A DNA stretch of 64,000 bases from Allochromatium tepidum (GCF_018409545.1 NZ_AP024563.1:1194755-1258754); one strand, 5' to 3'; counted from the stretch's first letter, positions 25,918 to 34,284 are shown. Numbers and translations are program-made. The notes: generated from the letters alone by a model not told the origin.

Positions 25918-28055
25918 GCCAGATCGCTGCACCGGAACGGTCGCGGAACGATCCGGACGCGGATGCGCGCCTGGAGCAGCACCTGCTAACGGTCCTAAGT
26001 CAGATCCAGGACGCCACGCGCGGTCTGGATGTGGTGACGGACGGCCAGGTCTATGCCGTGGTCGCCACGGGCGGCGCGGTGCGGGTGCTGCTCGATCCCG
26101 AGCGCTTCCCAAGCGAGGCGGCCCAGTCCGCCCTGGCCGAGACCATCCAGACGCTGCTCGCGGACGAGTCGGGCGTCGAGCGCCTGGTGGTCAAGCCGCG
26201 TCCGCGCTCGATCTGCCTGCGTTCCGAGCTGCCGGGCGTTCGCCGTGTGATCGGCGTGCACAGCGGCAAGGGCGGGGTGGGCAAATCCACGGTCGCGGTC
26301 AACCTGGCCCTGGCACTGGCCGCGCGCGGACTCCAGGTCGGCCTGCTGGATGCCGATGTCCACGGCCCCTCGGCGCCGACCCTGCTCGGGCTCTCGGGCC
26401 GGATGGAGACCACACCCGATGGTATGCGGGTGCGCCCGCTGGAGCGGCACGGGCTCAAGGTCGTCTCGCTCGGCTTCCTGCTGCCGGAGACCAAGGCCCT
26501 GATCTGGCGCGGCCCGCTGGTCGAGCGCGGGTTGGCGCAGTTGTTCACCGAGGTCGATTGGGGCGAACTGGACCTGTTGCTTGTCGATCTGCCGCCCGGT
26601 ACCTCCGACGTGCATCTGGAGGTCGCGCGCCAGGCGCCGCTGGCCGGTATCCTCACCGTCACCGCGCCGGGACAGGTCGCGGTGGACGACGTGCGGCGCG
26701 GGATGGAGATGTTCGCGGATCTGACGGTGCCCTGTCTGGGGATCGTCGAGAACTTCGCCGGTCTGGTCTGCGGTCGCTGCGGAACCGAGAGCGCCTTGTT
26801 CGGCGCGGGCGGCGGCGCGGAGCTGGCGACGCTGACCGGCCTGCCGCTGCTGGCGCGGCTGCCCTTCGATGCGGCGCTTGCCGAGGCGTCCGATGCCGGA
26901 CGTCCGCCGCTGGTGGCGAGTCCGGAGACGGCGGCGAGTGCCTGGTTCCAGGCGCTGGCTGGGCGAGTCGCCGGCAGGCTGGGTCTCGATCAGGCGGACC
27001 AACCAGAAGGGTATGCCATGCGTGCCCGACGCACTGTGTCGGCGGAAGCCGTGCCAGTGCAGTCCCCCGAGGAGACCGGGCCGATGGACTGTCGCGCGGA
27101 CACCATGCGCCGGACCGAGCCGCCGATCCCCATCCCGGTTCGCTCCGGCACCAGTCAAGCCCCCATCAACCCGGAGCCCGATACGGCCCCGGGCTATGCC
27201 GAGCCCGGCGAGCCCATCCCCGGTGTGCGCGATGTCGTCCTGGTCGCCGGCGGCAAGGGTGGGGTCGGCAAGTCCACGGTGACGGTGAATCTGGCCTGCG
27301 CCCTGCGCGTCCAGGGTCTGCGCGTCGGCGTGCTGGACGCGGATCTCTACGGCCCCTCCATCGCGCGGATGCTCGGCACCGACACCGAACTGGAGCAGGA
27401 CGCGGCAGGGCGCGCCATCCCCGCCGTCGGCCACGGCGTTCACAGCCTCTCGATCGCCCAGCGCATCCCGCCCGAGGCGGCCCTGGTGTGGAAGGGACCG
27501 CTGGTGACTCAGACCCTGATGGACATGGTCTATGGCGTCGCCTGGCCGGATCTGGATGTGCTGCTGGTCGATCTGCCGCCCGGCACCGGCGACGTCCAGC
27601 TCAGTCTGCTGGAGCGTCTGCCGGTCAGCGGGGCGGTGCTGGTAACCACGCCGCAGCGGCTCGCCCAGGTGGACGCCGAGCGCGGCATCGCACTCTTCCA
27701 CGAGTTGGACATCCCGGTGCTCGGGGTGATCGAGAACATGAGCCATCCGGTCTGTCCGAGCTGCGGCGAGCCCATGCCGCTGTTCCCGGATGCGGACGTG
27801 CGCGCGCTCGCCCGCCGCCGTCACGTCCCCTATCTGGGCCGCCTGCCGCTCGATCCCGCCGGACAGGTGCTCGCCGACACCGGCCGTCCCCTGGTCGAGG
27901 CGCTGCCCGAGAGCGCCGCCGCCCGGACCTTCCAGGAGTTCGCGCATCAACTCCGCGCCGCGCTGGAGCGGGAGGCCGAGGCCGCCTTGCGCAATGCCGA
28001 CCCCAACACCCGTGCCGCACACGCGGCCTTCTGGGAACGTCTGATCGAGGATTGA
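25908..28055 (+). CDS. Double Mrp/NBP35-type iron-sulfur carrier ATPase (tandem fusion)
   Basis: The 715-residue protein holds two complete Mrp domains. A short MIP18-like N-terminal region (LEQHLLTVLSQIQDATRGLD) precedes the first P-loop, HSGKGGVGKSTVAVNL (about residue 119), with LLDADVHGPSAPTLLG, VDLPPGTSD and CGRC. The second domain has GGKGGVGKSTVTVNL (about 447), LDADLYGPSIARMLG, VDLPPGTGD and CPSC. Both keep the Cys pair that holds the transferred Fe-S cluster. A Pro/Glu-rich linker (about 365-440) joins them. Mrp proteins dimerise, so this fusion is a covalent dimer. It may load clusters into the operon's enzymes. Confidence 0.92.
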   Translation: MPLSQIAAPERSRNDPDADARLEQHLLTVLSQIQDATRGLDVVTDGQVYAVVATGGAVRVLLDPERFPSEAAQSALAETIQTLLADESGVERLVVKPRPRSICLRSELPGVRRVIGVHSGKGGVGKSTVAVNLALALAARGLQVGLLDADVHGPSAPTLLGLSGRMETTPDGMRVRPLERHGLKVVSLGFLLPETKALIWRGPLVERGLAQLFTEVDWGELDLLLVDLPPGTSDVHLEVARQAPLAGILTVTAPGQVAVDDVRRGMEMFADLTVPCLGIVENFAGLVCGRCGTESALFGAGGGAELATLTGLPLLARLPFDAALAEASDAGRPPLVASPETAASAWFQALAGRVAGRLGLDQADQPEGYAMRARRTVSAEAVPVQSPEETGPMDCRADTMRRTEPPIPIPVRSGTSQAPINPEPDTAPGYAEPGEPIPGVRDVVLVAGGKGGVGKSTVTVNLACALRVQGLRVGVLDADLYGPSIARMLGTDTELEQDAAGRAIPAVGHGVHSLSIAQRIPPEAALVWKGPLVTQTLMDMVYGVAWPDLDVLLVDLPPGTGDVQLSLLERLPVSGAVLVTTPQRLAQVDAERGIALFHELDIPVLGVIENMSHPVCPSCGEPMPLFPDADVRALARRRHVPYLGRLPLDPAGQVLADTGRPLVEALPESAAARTFQEFAHQLRAALEREAEAALRNADPNTRAAHAAFWERLIED

Positions 28056-28056
28056 G

Positions 28057-28444
28057 GGTCAACTACCCCGCCCTGAAGGGCGGAGCTTGTGAGAGCAAGC
28101 TGGGTTGACCAGCCTCAGCCCGCCTGACCGGGACGGTCGAAAGGGGCTCCGTGTGCAACAGGTCGTCAAGACTCACCGGCGGATGCTTCCTCAGTCCGCC
28201 GCTCTGAAAGGCCCGGACCATGCTGACGAAAGGTAAAGCGTCGAAGGTTCGGGTCGCCGCCGTCAGGCGGGAGCCGGTGGCACACATTGGCGAGGGGAGC
28301 GTGTCGCGTCGTGAGACGCCGCACCGTCACCAGGCCCTTACGGGCAGAGCCTCACGGCCCGGCAGGTGGAAAGCCTGCATCCGTTTCCGGCGGCTGCACG
28401 GTCGTAGCCGCTCTCCCTCCCCGCCCTGAAGGACGGGGTTTCTC
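28057..28444 (+). mobile_element. IS200/IS605-like non-autonomous element (no transposase or nuclease ORF)
   Basis: The left end is a compound foldback: GGTCAAC (28057-28063) pairs with GTTGACC (28104-28110) around two hairpins, CCGCCCTGAAGGGCGG (28068-28083) and GCTTG/CAAGC (28085-28100). The right end carries a matching hairpin, CCCCGCCCTGAAGGACGGGG (28419-28438). Near-identical subterminal palindromes at both ends are typical of IS605-type elements mobilised by a Y1 transposase. No ORF lies between. It sits just after the Mrp stop and ends at the ribosome site of the next gene. Confidence 0.65.
28111..28418 (+). ncRNA. Candidate structured RNA (omega/HEARO-like) inside the IS605-like element
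   Basis: The interior is packed with hairpins of which the arms can be read directly: CGGCGGA with TCCGCCG (enclosing an 11-nt loop, about 28161-28185), CCGCC/GGCGG, GCGTC-GTGA-GACGC, GCCC-TTAC-GGGC, GCAGG/CCTGC and GCGGCT/AGCCGC. Such density without an ORF suggests a structured RNA rather than decay. Position after the left end fits the HEARO/omega RNA of IscB elements, which may occur without their nuclease gene. The strand assignment is tentative. Confidence 0.45.
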
Positions 28445-28456
28445 GCGGAGGAACTG

Positions 28457-29188
28457 ATGACCGAACTCTACTTGTACCTGAATCGGCCCCTGCCCGAGGG
28501 GCTGGATCCGCAACGGCTCTCCGGACTCGCCGGGCTGGTGGTCGAGGCCGGCTGTCTCAGCGCGCGCGAGGCCGGCACCCTGCCTGCCCCAGTCGCCGCG
28601 CTCTGCATTCCGAGTGCGGATGCGCAAGCGGACTGGGACGCGAACGCCGCCCCGGCGTGTGTGGTCGACGCCGGACTGGACGCCTGCGCCGCCCTGCGCG
28701 ACGCCCAGCCGGAGCGCAACTGGCTGCCGCGCCTGACCGTCTATCCGCAGGAGGTCAGCTACCGCATGGCCAATTACAGCGGCGAAGGCTTCAAGTTCTT
28801 CACACCGGACGCGGCCACCATCCACGGCTATCGGGTCACGGATGGCGACCGTCTGCTGATTCCGACCCTCCGGCGTGCCCGTGACCTGGGCTTCGAGCAG
28901 ATCTGGCTGCACGCCCGCGAGGCCGAGCGACGCGGTCGGGGGTTGGATCTGGATCTTCTGGAGCGAGCGCGGGCCGAGTATCCCGAGGGGCTCTGGCTCT
29001 CCGGCGGAGCCGCCGAAGCGCGCCATCTTGAGAACCTCACCCGCGAGGGCGGGGCGGATGGGGTGGTGATCGGGTTCGACCTGCTTCAAGCCGTCGGTGT
29101 GGAGGCACTGCTGGCGGCCCTGGCCCCACCGCGTCCGCCCGAGGTGTCCGTCGCTCTGATGCCTCGTTCGGGTCATGCAGCCGTCTGA
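28457..29188 (+). CDS. Protein of unknown function in the molybdoenzyme operon
   Basis: The 243-residue soluble protein has no signal peptide. The C-terminal half (SGGAAEARHLENLTREGGAD then GVVIGFDLLQAVGVEALLAA) resembles the last strands of a TIM-barrel phosphate-binding site. A motif-like central stretch YPQEVSYRMANYSGEGFKFF is not recognised. The ribosome site GGAGG is the final sequence of the IS605-like element just upstream. It overlaps the start of the following rhodanese-like gene by 14 bases. I would not assign a function. Confidence 0.75.
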   Translation: MTELYLYLNRPLPEGLDPQRLSGLAGLVVEAGCLSAREAGTLPAPVAALCIPSADAQADWDANAAPACVVDAGLDACAALRDAQPERNWLPRLTVYPQEVSYRMANYSGEGFKFFTPDAATIHGYRVTDGDRLLIPTLRRARDLGFEQIWLHAREAERRGRGLDLDLLERARAEYPEGLWLSGGAAEARHLENLTREGGADGVVIGFDLLQAVGVEALLAALAPPRPPEVSVALMPRSGHAAV

Positions 29189-29690
29189 GTCGCGCGGCCG
29201 GGGGCGCTCGCCGTGGCGACAGTGGCGGCTGATGGTCGCGGTCGCCGCGCTCGTCCATGTGATCGTCGGCACGGCAGGTGAGGACCGTGGGCCGCCCACG
29301 CCGACCCTGAACCCCGAGACGCTGTCGAGCCGGCTCGTCCGGGACGAACCGCCGCTGGTGCTCGACACCCGTGGCCGCGCGGCCTACCTCACAGGCACCA
29401 TCCCCGGCGCGCTGGACGCCGGAACCGACCCTGCCGGCTATCTGCCCGACAGCCGTGGCGGAAACGCGGTGCTGATCGTCGAACCCGGCACCGACCCGGC
29501 GCCCTGGATGAACCGGCTCCTGGGCTTCGGTTATCGAGTCGAGGTACTGGCCGGCGGTTTGCCTGCCTGGCGCGCCGCCGGCCTGCCGGTCGTGAATCCA
29601 CAGGCCGGCTTCGCCATACCCGGCAGCCGCCCCTTCGTCATCCCACGCGGACTGTGCGAGATGAACACCCCGGCCGATCGCTTCCATTGA
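29175..29690 (+). CDS. Membrane-anchored or exported rhodanese-fold protein lacking the catalytic Cys
   Basis: The 171-residue protein has a basic N-terminus and one hydrophobic segment (LMVAVAALVHVIVGTAG), suggesting export. PPLVLDTRGRAAYLTGTIPGA and VEVLAGGLPAWRAAGLPVVN are rhodanese hallmarks. Where the catalytic CxxGxR loop should be, it reads VEPGTDPAPWM, so there is no active Cys. It could bind sulfur anions or act structurally. The start overlaps the preceding gene. Confidence 0.8.
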   Translation: MQPSESRGRGRSPWRQWRLMVAVAALVHVIVGTAGEDRGPPTPTLNPETLSSRLVRDEPPLVLDTRGRAAYLTGTIPGALDAGTDPAGYLPDSRGGNAVLIVEPGTDPAPWMNRLLGFGYRVEVLAGGLPAWRAAGLPVVNPQAGFAIPGSRPFVIPRGLCEMNTPADRFH

Positions 29691-29698
29691 ACATCAGA

Positions 29699-30604
29699 AT
29701 GCTCGTGAATCCCCTGGTCGATGGAATCGAGCCGCTTCAGCCGATCCTATGGCTGCTGGCCGTCTTGTCTCCTGGCGTGACCGCTTCAGACGTGACGGAT
29801 CGCGAGTCGCGCCCCTGCGCCGACTGTCACGCGGCGATCGTGCAGACCTTCGCCGTGACCCGGATGGCGCAGGGAGCGGAGGGCGAGGTCTTCCGCCGGG
29901 AATGGATGGAGCAAGGCACGCCTGAGGGCTGTCTCGTCTGCCACGCGCCCTCCGGCGGCGCCGGCCTGAGCTGCAACGACTGTCATGGCCGGGCAGGGCA
30001 CCCTTATCCCCGGCTCCAGGTACCCGACATCTGCGCCCGCTGTCATGATGCTCCCGGCGAGAGTACCGTTCGCCGCTTTCGCGAGCACCCAGCCGCGCTT
30101 CAGGGGAAGGATTGTCTGGATTGCCACCTGCCGCCGGGTGGAGCCAAGGCTGGGCATGGCTTTATCGGCCCTTCGGTCGCCGGCTTCCTGGACGACGTTG
30201 CCCGGCTGAGGCTGTCGCTCCGCCATACCCCGAATGACGGCGCCCTCGTCCTGATCCGGGTCAGCCACCGCGCCGGCCATGCCCTGCCGGGTGGAACCAC
30301 GGGGCGCGCGGTTTGGCTGACGGTCAGCGGGCTGGATGCCGAGGGCATCACCGTCTGGCGCGAAACGGTGCGCTACGGCTGGGAGCGGCACGGCGAGAAC
30401 GAATGGCAAGACCGCACCCTGCCCCCCGGCCCGCCGACGTCGGTCGAGATCGCGCTTTCCACCCACAGGACGATGACCCGTCTGCGCGCCGAACTCTGGT
30501 ACCGCTTCAGAGCCGGAGACCTGGACACGCCGGATCCGCGCGCCCGGCTGCTGGATGCGGTCGAGCTGGATCTGCCGTCCCCGGCTCCGGCGGATCGGCG
30601 ATAA
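29699..30604 (+). CDS. Pentaheme periplasmic cytochrome c
   Basis: The 301-residue protein starts at ATG 29699 with an export signal (LQPILWLLAVLSPGVTA). Five heme motifs are clustered in the N-terminal half: CADCH, CLVCH, CNDCH, CARCH and CLDCH. The C-terminal half (TPNDGALVLIRVSHRAGHAL, RAVWLTVSGLDAEG) looks like a beta-sandwich. The pattern resembles cytochrome c554-like multiheme proteins that shuttle electrons to or from a periplasmic enzyme. It is the likely outer electron partner of the molybdoenzyme. Confidence 0.9.
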   Translation: MLVNPLVDGIEPLQPILWLLAVLSPGVTASDVTDRESRPCADCHAAIVQTFAVTRMAQGAEGEVFRREWMEQGTPEGCLVCHAPSGGAGLSCNDCHGRAGHPYPRLQVPDICARCHDAPGESTVRRFREHPAALQGKDCLDCHLPPGGAKAGHGFIGPSVAGFLDDVARLRLSLRHTPNDGALVLIRVSHRAGHALPGGTTGRAVWLTVSGLDAEGITVWRETVRYGWERHGENEWQDRTLPPGPPTSVEIALSTHRTMTRLRAELWYRFRAGDLDTPDPRARLLDAVELDLPSPAPADRR

Positions 30605-30653
30605 TCCATTGCCACGCGCCTTCATGGATCCGCCACCGAATCGACAACCCTTG

Positions 30654-31505
30654 ATGACACTGAATCGCCGCCGTTTCATCCGCCACCTGGTCGCCACGAC
30701 GCTCGGCGCGGCCTGGCCCGTGTTGGGGGCTTCGCCGGTACGCTTTGGCGTCACCGCCGTGATGCTCGATGATCGCGTCGGCTTTCTCAACGATTGGGCG
30801 GCCTGGCTGGGTGTAAGGCTCGGGCGGCCGGTGGTCTTCGTGCAGCGCGCACGCTATCGCGAGATCCTCGATCTACTGCTGGGCGGTCAGCTCGATCTGG
30901 CCTGGATCTGCGGCTATCCCTATGTTCGGCATCAGGACGCGCTGGAACTGATCGCGGTGCCGTCCTTCCAGGGGCAGCCGCTCTACCGCGCCTATGTCAT
31001 CGCCGCCGCCGAGGGCGGCGTCCAATCCTTCGAGGAACTCGCGGGCCGACTCTTCGCCTGGGCCGATCCCGACTCCAACTCTGGCTATCTCTACCCGAGG
31101 TCGTATCTGGCCGGCCTCGGGCGCGATCCGGATCACTTCTTTCGACGAACGTTTTTCACCTGGGGACACCCGCGCAGCGTGGTCGCGGTCGCCGAGGGGT
31201 TGGCCGACGGCGCGGCGGTCGATGGCTATGTCTGGGAGACCCTGGCGCGTCGCGATCCGGCGCTGACCGGGCAGACGCGGATCATCCTGCGCTCGCCCCT
31301 GTTCGGTTTTCCGCCGATCGTGGCCGCGCGTGACCTGCCGGCGGCGGATCGCACCCGGTTGCGCGAAATCCTGATCGGGCAGGCGGGAGACGCCGCCGGC
31401 CGCGCGCTGCTGGCGGAACTCAACCTCGACGGCTTCGTCACCGCCAAGCCGGCCCTGTTCGCGGATATCGCGGTGATGGCACGCCAATTGGGGCGAAGCG
31501 GGTGA
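30654..31505 (+). CDS. PhnD-like periplasmic binding protein, sensor component
   Basis: The roughly 283-residue protein begins MTLNRRRFIRHLVATTLGAA, a Tat-like signal (RRRFIR); an upstream ATG at 30624 is also possible. VRFGVTAVMLDDRVGFLNDW, LAWICGYPYVRHQDALELIA and FAWADPDSNSGYLYPR are hallmarks of PhnD-type binding proteins. No transporter genes adjoin it. It is directly followed, with 4-base overlap, by a histidine kinase and an activator. By analogy with the PhnD-like domain of TtrS, and as I recall ArxX, it probably presents an oxyanion to the kinase. Confidence 0.85.
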   Translation: MTLNRRRFIRHLVATTLGAAWPVLGASPVRFGVTAVMLDDRVGFLNDWAAWLGVRLGRPVVFVQRARYREILDLLLGGQLDLAWICGYPYVRHQDALELIAVPSFQGQPLYRAYVIAAAEGGVQSFEELAGRLFAWADPDSNSGYLYPRSYLAGLGRDPDHFFRRTFFTWGHPRSVVAVAEGLADGAAVDGYVWETLARRDPALTGQTRIILRSPLFGFPPIVAARDLPAADRTRLREILIGQAGDAAGRALLAELNLDGFVTAKPALFADIAVMARQLGRSG

Positions 31506-32941
31506 ACATAAGCCGCTTTTGGGCGAGCTATCGCGTCCGCCTGCCGCTGAGTCTGAGCGTCTCGGCGATCCTGACCGCGTTCTGTCTGGCGCTCGCACTC
31601 GGCGGACAGACCCTGGTCAATCTGCGCGAGGATCAGGGGCGCAACGCATCAATGTTGGCCCATGCCTGGGCCGAGATGCTGATCCAGGCGCTGCGCAACG
31701 AGGATGTCTGGCTGGCCTATGCGCTGCTGCGCGGTCCCGAAGGCGCTGAAGCCGGGGAAGCCGTATGGATCCTGGTCGATGCCGCCGGGCGCGTCTTCGC
31801 CAGCAACCGGCCGCGTCGCTATCGGCTCGATCAGCCGGTAAACGAGGCGCTGCCCTGGCTGCCGGCGACCGTTGAGCCGGATCGCATCGAACCGCTTGCA
31901 CGGGCGAACGGGGTCGATCAGGCCGAGGCCCAGCGTCTGCTGCGCCTGCCGCTGTTCAGCGACGGCACACTGGTCGGCGAACTGATCGCCCTGCTGTCCG
32001 ATACGCCCTATCTGCCGCGCTTTCGCGAGATCCTGGTCGGCGGCGTGCTGGTGACGGTCGGCGTGCTCGCCCTGCTGGTGCCGCTCGGCTGGCTGTGGGG
32101 ACGGCGCCTGGTGGCACCCCTGACCCGGCTCAGCGGCTGCATGAGCCGGGTCGGCAAGGAAGATCCGCGTCGGCTGTACTGCACACTGCCCGGCGATGAC
32201 AGTGAGATCGGTCAGCTTGGACGCCAGTTCGCCGCCATGGTTGCGGCCCTGGCCGAACAGGAGGCGCTGAAGGATCAGATGCTCCAGTCCGAGCGGCTGG
32301 CCGCAGTCGGGCGGGTTGCCGCCGGAGTCGCACATGAGGTGAACAACCCACTCGGCGGTATGCTGATGGCGATCGACGCCTATCGTTGCGCCCAACCTCC
32401 GGACGCGCGCACGGCCCGCCTGCTCGATCTGCTGGAGCGCGCACTGCGTCAGATCCAGGACTCGGTCTCGGCGCTGCTGGTCGAGGCGCGCGCCGATCCG
32501 CGTCCGCTGACGGCGCGCGATCTGGACGATGTGCGCACCCTGGCCCAACCGCGATTGGCCAAGTCCGGCGTGCGGCTGATCTGGCACAATGCCTTCGATG
32601 TGGCGACCACACTACCGGCGGCGCCGGTGCGCCAGTTACTGCTGAACCTGTTGCTCAACGCCATCGAGGCCGCACGCGACGGCGGGGCGGTGCGGGTGCG
32701 GCTGCTGAGCGAGGGCGACCGCCTGCGGCTGTGGGTGCGCAATCGCGGCCGGCCGATCCCGCCCGATCAGCTCGCCCATCTGTTCGAACCCTATCCGGCG
32801 GTTCGACCCCATGCGCGCGGACTGGGGCTATGGATCTGCTATCAGATCGTCTCCCAGCTCGGCGGCGTCATCGAAGTTGATTCCGAGGGCGAATTGACGA
32901 CCTTCCGGGTCAGTCTGCCGCTGGGTCGACCGGTTGCATAA
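31502..32941 (+). CDS. Membrane histidine kinase of the molybdoenzyme operon
   Basis: The 479-residue kinase has TM1 (about residues 17-36), a periplasmic domain of about 130 residues and TM2 (ILVGGVLVTVGVLALLVPLG). A HAMP-like segment leads into HisKA with the phospho-acceptor motif AAGVAHEVNNPLGGML and an ATP-binding domain (LLLNAIEAARDGGA, RGLGLWICYQIV). It belongs to the NtrB-like class that works with NtrC-type regulators. The overlap with the PhnD-like gene argues for a three-part sensor. Confidence 0.93.
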   Translation: MNISRFWASYRVRLPLSLSVSAILTAFCLALALGGQTLVNLREDQGRNASMLAHAWAEMLIQALRNEDVWLAYALLRGPEGAEAGEAVWILVDAAGRVFASNRPRRYRLDQPVNEALPWLPATVEPDRIEPLARANGVDQAEAQRLLRLPLFSDGTLVGELIALLSDTPYLPRFREILVGGVLVTVGVLALLVPLGWLWGRRLVAPLTRLSGCMSRVGKEDPRRLYCTLPGDDSEIGQLGRQFAAMVAALAEQEALKDQMLQSERLAAVGRVAAGVAHEVNNPLGGMLMAIDAYRCAQPPDARTARLLDLLERALRQIQDSVSALLVEARADPRPLTARDLDDVRTLAQPRLAKSGVRLIWHNAFDVATTLPAAPVRQLLLNLLLNAIEAARDGGAVRVRLLSEGDRLRLWVRNRGRPIPPDQLAHLFEPYPAVRPHARGLGLWICYQIVSQLGGVIEVDSEGELTTFRVSLPLGRPVA

Positions 32942-32954
32942 GAGAGTGCGTGAT

Positions 32955-34274
32955 ATGACACGGGTCTGTCTGATCGAGGACGATGCCATCATGGGTGAGG
33001 CGTTGGTGGAGCGTCTGACCCTGGAGGGATTCGAGGTGGACTGGCAGTGCACGGGGCGCGCCGGTCTGGCGGCGCTGCGCCAGACCGAGGCGGCGTTGGC
33101 GGTCATCGACGTGAATCTGCCCGACCTGTCCGGGATCGCCCTGTTCGAGCGGCTGATCGAGTCGCGTATCGCGCGGCCGCCCACGCTCTTCATCACCGGC
33201 TACGGCACCATCGAGGACGCGGTGCGTCTGCTCAAGCTCGGCGCGGCCGACTATCTGACCAAGCCGCTCGATCCGGGCGCGCTCATCGACAAGCTGCGTG
33301 CGCTCGCCGCCACGAGTGCGCCTTGCCGCGACGCGCGCCGGGAGGCCGGTGAGAACGAACGCCTGGGGATTTCGCCTTCGATGTGCCGCCTCGAATCCGA
33401 ACTCGACCGTCTGGCGCGCCATCCGCAGACGCCGGTTCTCATCAGCGGCGAATCGGGCGTGGGCAAGGAGGTCGTGGCCCGCGCCCTGCATCGGCGTCAG
33501 TGTCCGCAGGCGCCCTTCGTCGCGGTCAACTGTGCCGCGCTGCCCGAGACCCTGATCGAGGCCGAACTCTTCGGCCACGAGCGCGGGGCCTTCACCGGGG
33601 CCGAGCGCCGTCGTCCCGGTGTCTTCGAGCAGGCCGGCGATGGGGTGCTCTTTCTCGATGAGATCGGCGACATGCCGCTGGCCTTGCAATCGCGTCTGCT
33701 GCGGGTGGTGCAGTCGCGCCAACTGACCCGCATCGGCGGCGTCGAGCCGGTCGCGGTCGCCGCGCGTCTGGTGTGCGCCACCCATCGCGATCTGGCCGCC
33801 CTGGTGCGCGCCGGGCACTTTCGCGAGGATCTCTACTACCGGGTACGGGTGCTGGAGATCGCGATCCCGCCGCTGCGCGAGCGGCCCGAGGACATCCTGT
33901 GGCTGGCCGAACGCTTCCTGGCCGAGCATGGCGCACGCTTCCCGGATGAGCGCCGCCGGCTCGGGGCGGCGGATCGTCAGTGGTTGCTGAATCAATCCTG
34001 GCCGGGCAATGTGCGCGAGTTGCAGCATACCCTGGAGCGCGCCTGCATCCTCGGGCAGGGCGAGCGATTGCGCTTGGAATCTTCCGACGCCACACCCGCC
34101 GAGACCGGTCTCAGACAGCAGACCGAAGCCGGCGAACGGGCCGCGATCCTGGCCGCGCTCGTCGAACAGGACTACCACATGACCCAGACCGCCGCCCGGC
34201 TCGGCATCAGCCGCAAGACGCTGTGGCAGAAGATGAAACGGTATGGGCTGTCACGACATGATGATGTAGGTTGA
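32955..34274 (+). CDS. NtrC-type sigma-54-dependent response regulator
   Basis: The 439-residue protein has a receiver domain (VIDVNLPDLSG, phosphorylated Asp; TKPLDPGAL), an AAA+ domain with Walker A GESGVGKEVVARAL, the sigma-54 contact motif GAFTGAERRRPG, and Walker B LFLDEIGDMP. The C-terminal Fis-type helix-turn-helix is MTQTAARLGISRKTLWQKMK. It therefore activates sigma-54 promoters. The start at 32955 (MTRVCLIEDDAIMGE) follows GAGAG. The likely target is the promoter near 17590 with its two upstream palindromes. Confidence 0.95.
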   Translation: MTRVCLIEDDAIMGEALVERLTLEGFEVDWQCTGRAGLAALRQTEAALAVIDVNLPDLSGIALFERLIESRIARPPTLFITGYGTIEDAVRLLKLGAADYLTKPLDPGALIDKLRALAATSAPCRDARREAGENERLGISPSMCRLESELDRLARHPQTPVLISGESGVGKEVVARALHRRQCPQAPFVAVNCAALPETLIEAELFGHERGAFTGAERRRPGVFEQAGDGVLFLDEIGDMPLALQSRLLRVVQSRQLTRIGGVEPVAVAARLVCATHRDLAALVRAGHFREDLYYRVRVLEIAIPPLRERPEDILWLAERFLAEHGARFPDERRRLGAADRQWLLNQSWPGNVRELQHTLERACILGQGERLRLESSDATPAETGLRQQTEAGERAAILAALVEQDYHMTQTAARLGISRKTLWQKMKRYGLSRHDDVG

Positions 34275-34284
34275 GCTGAAAATG

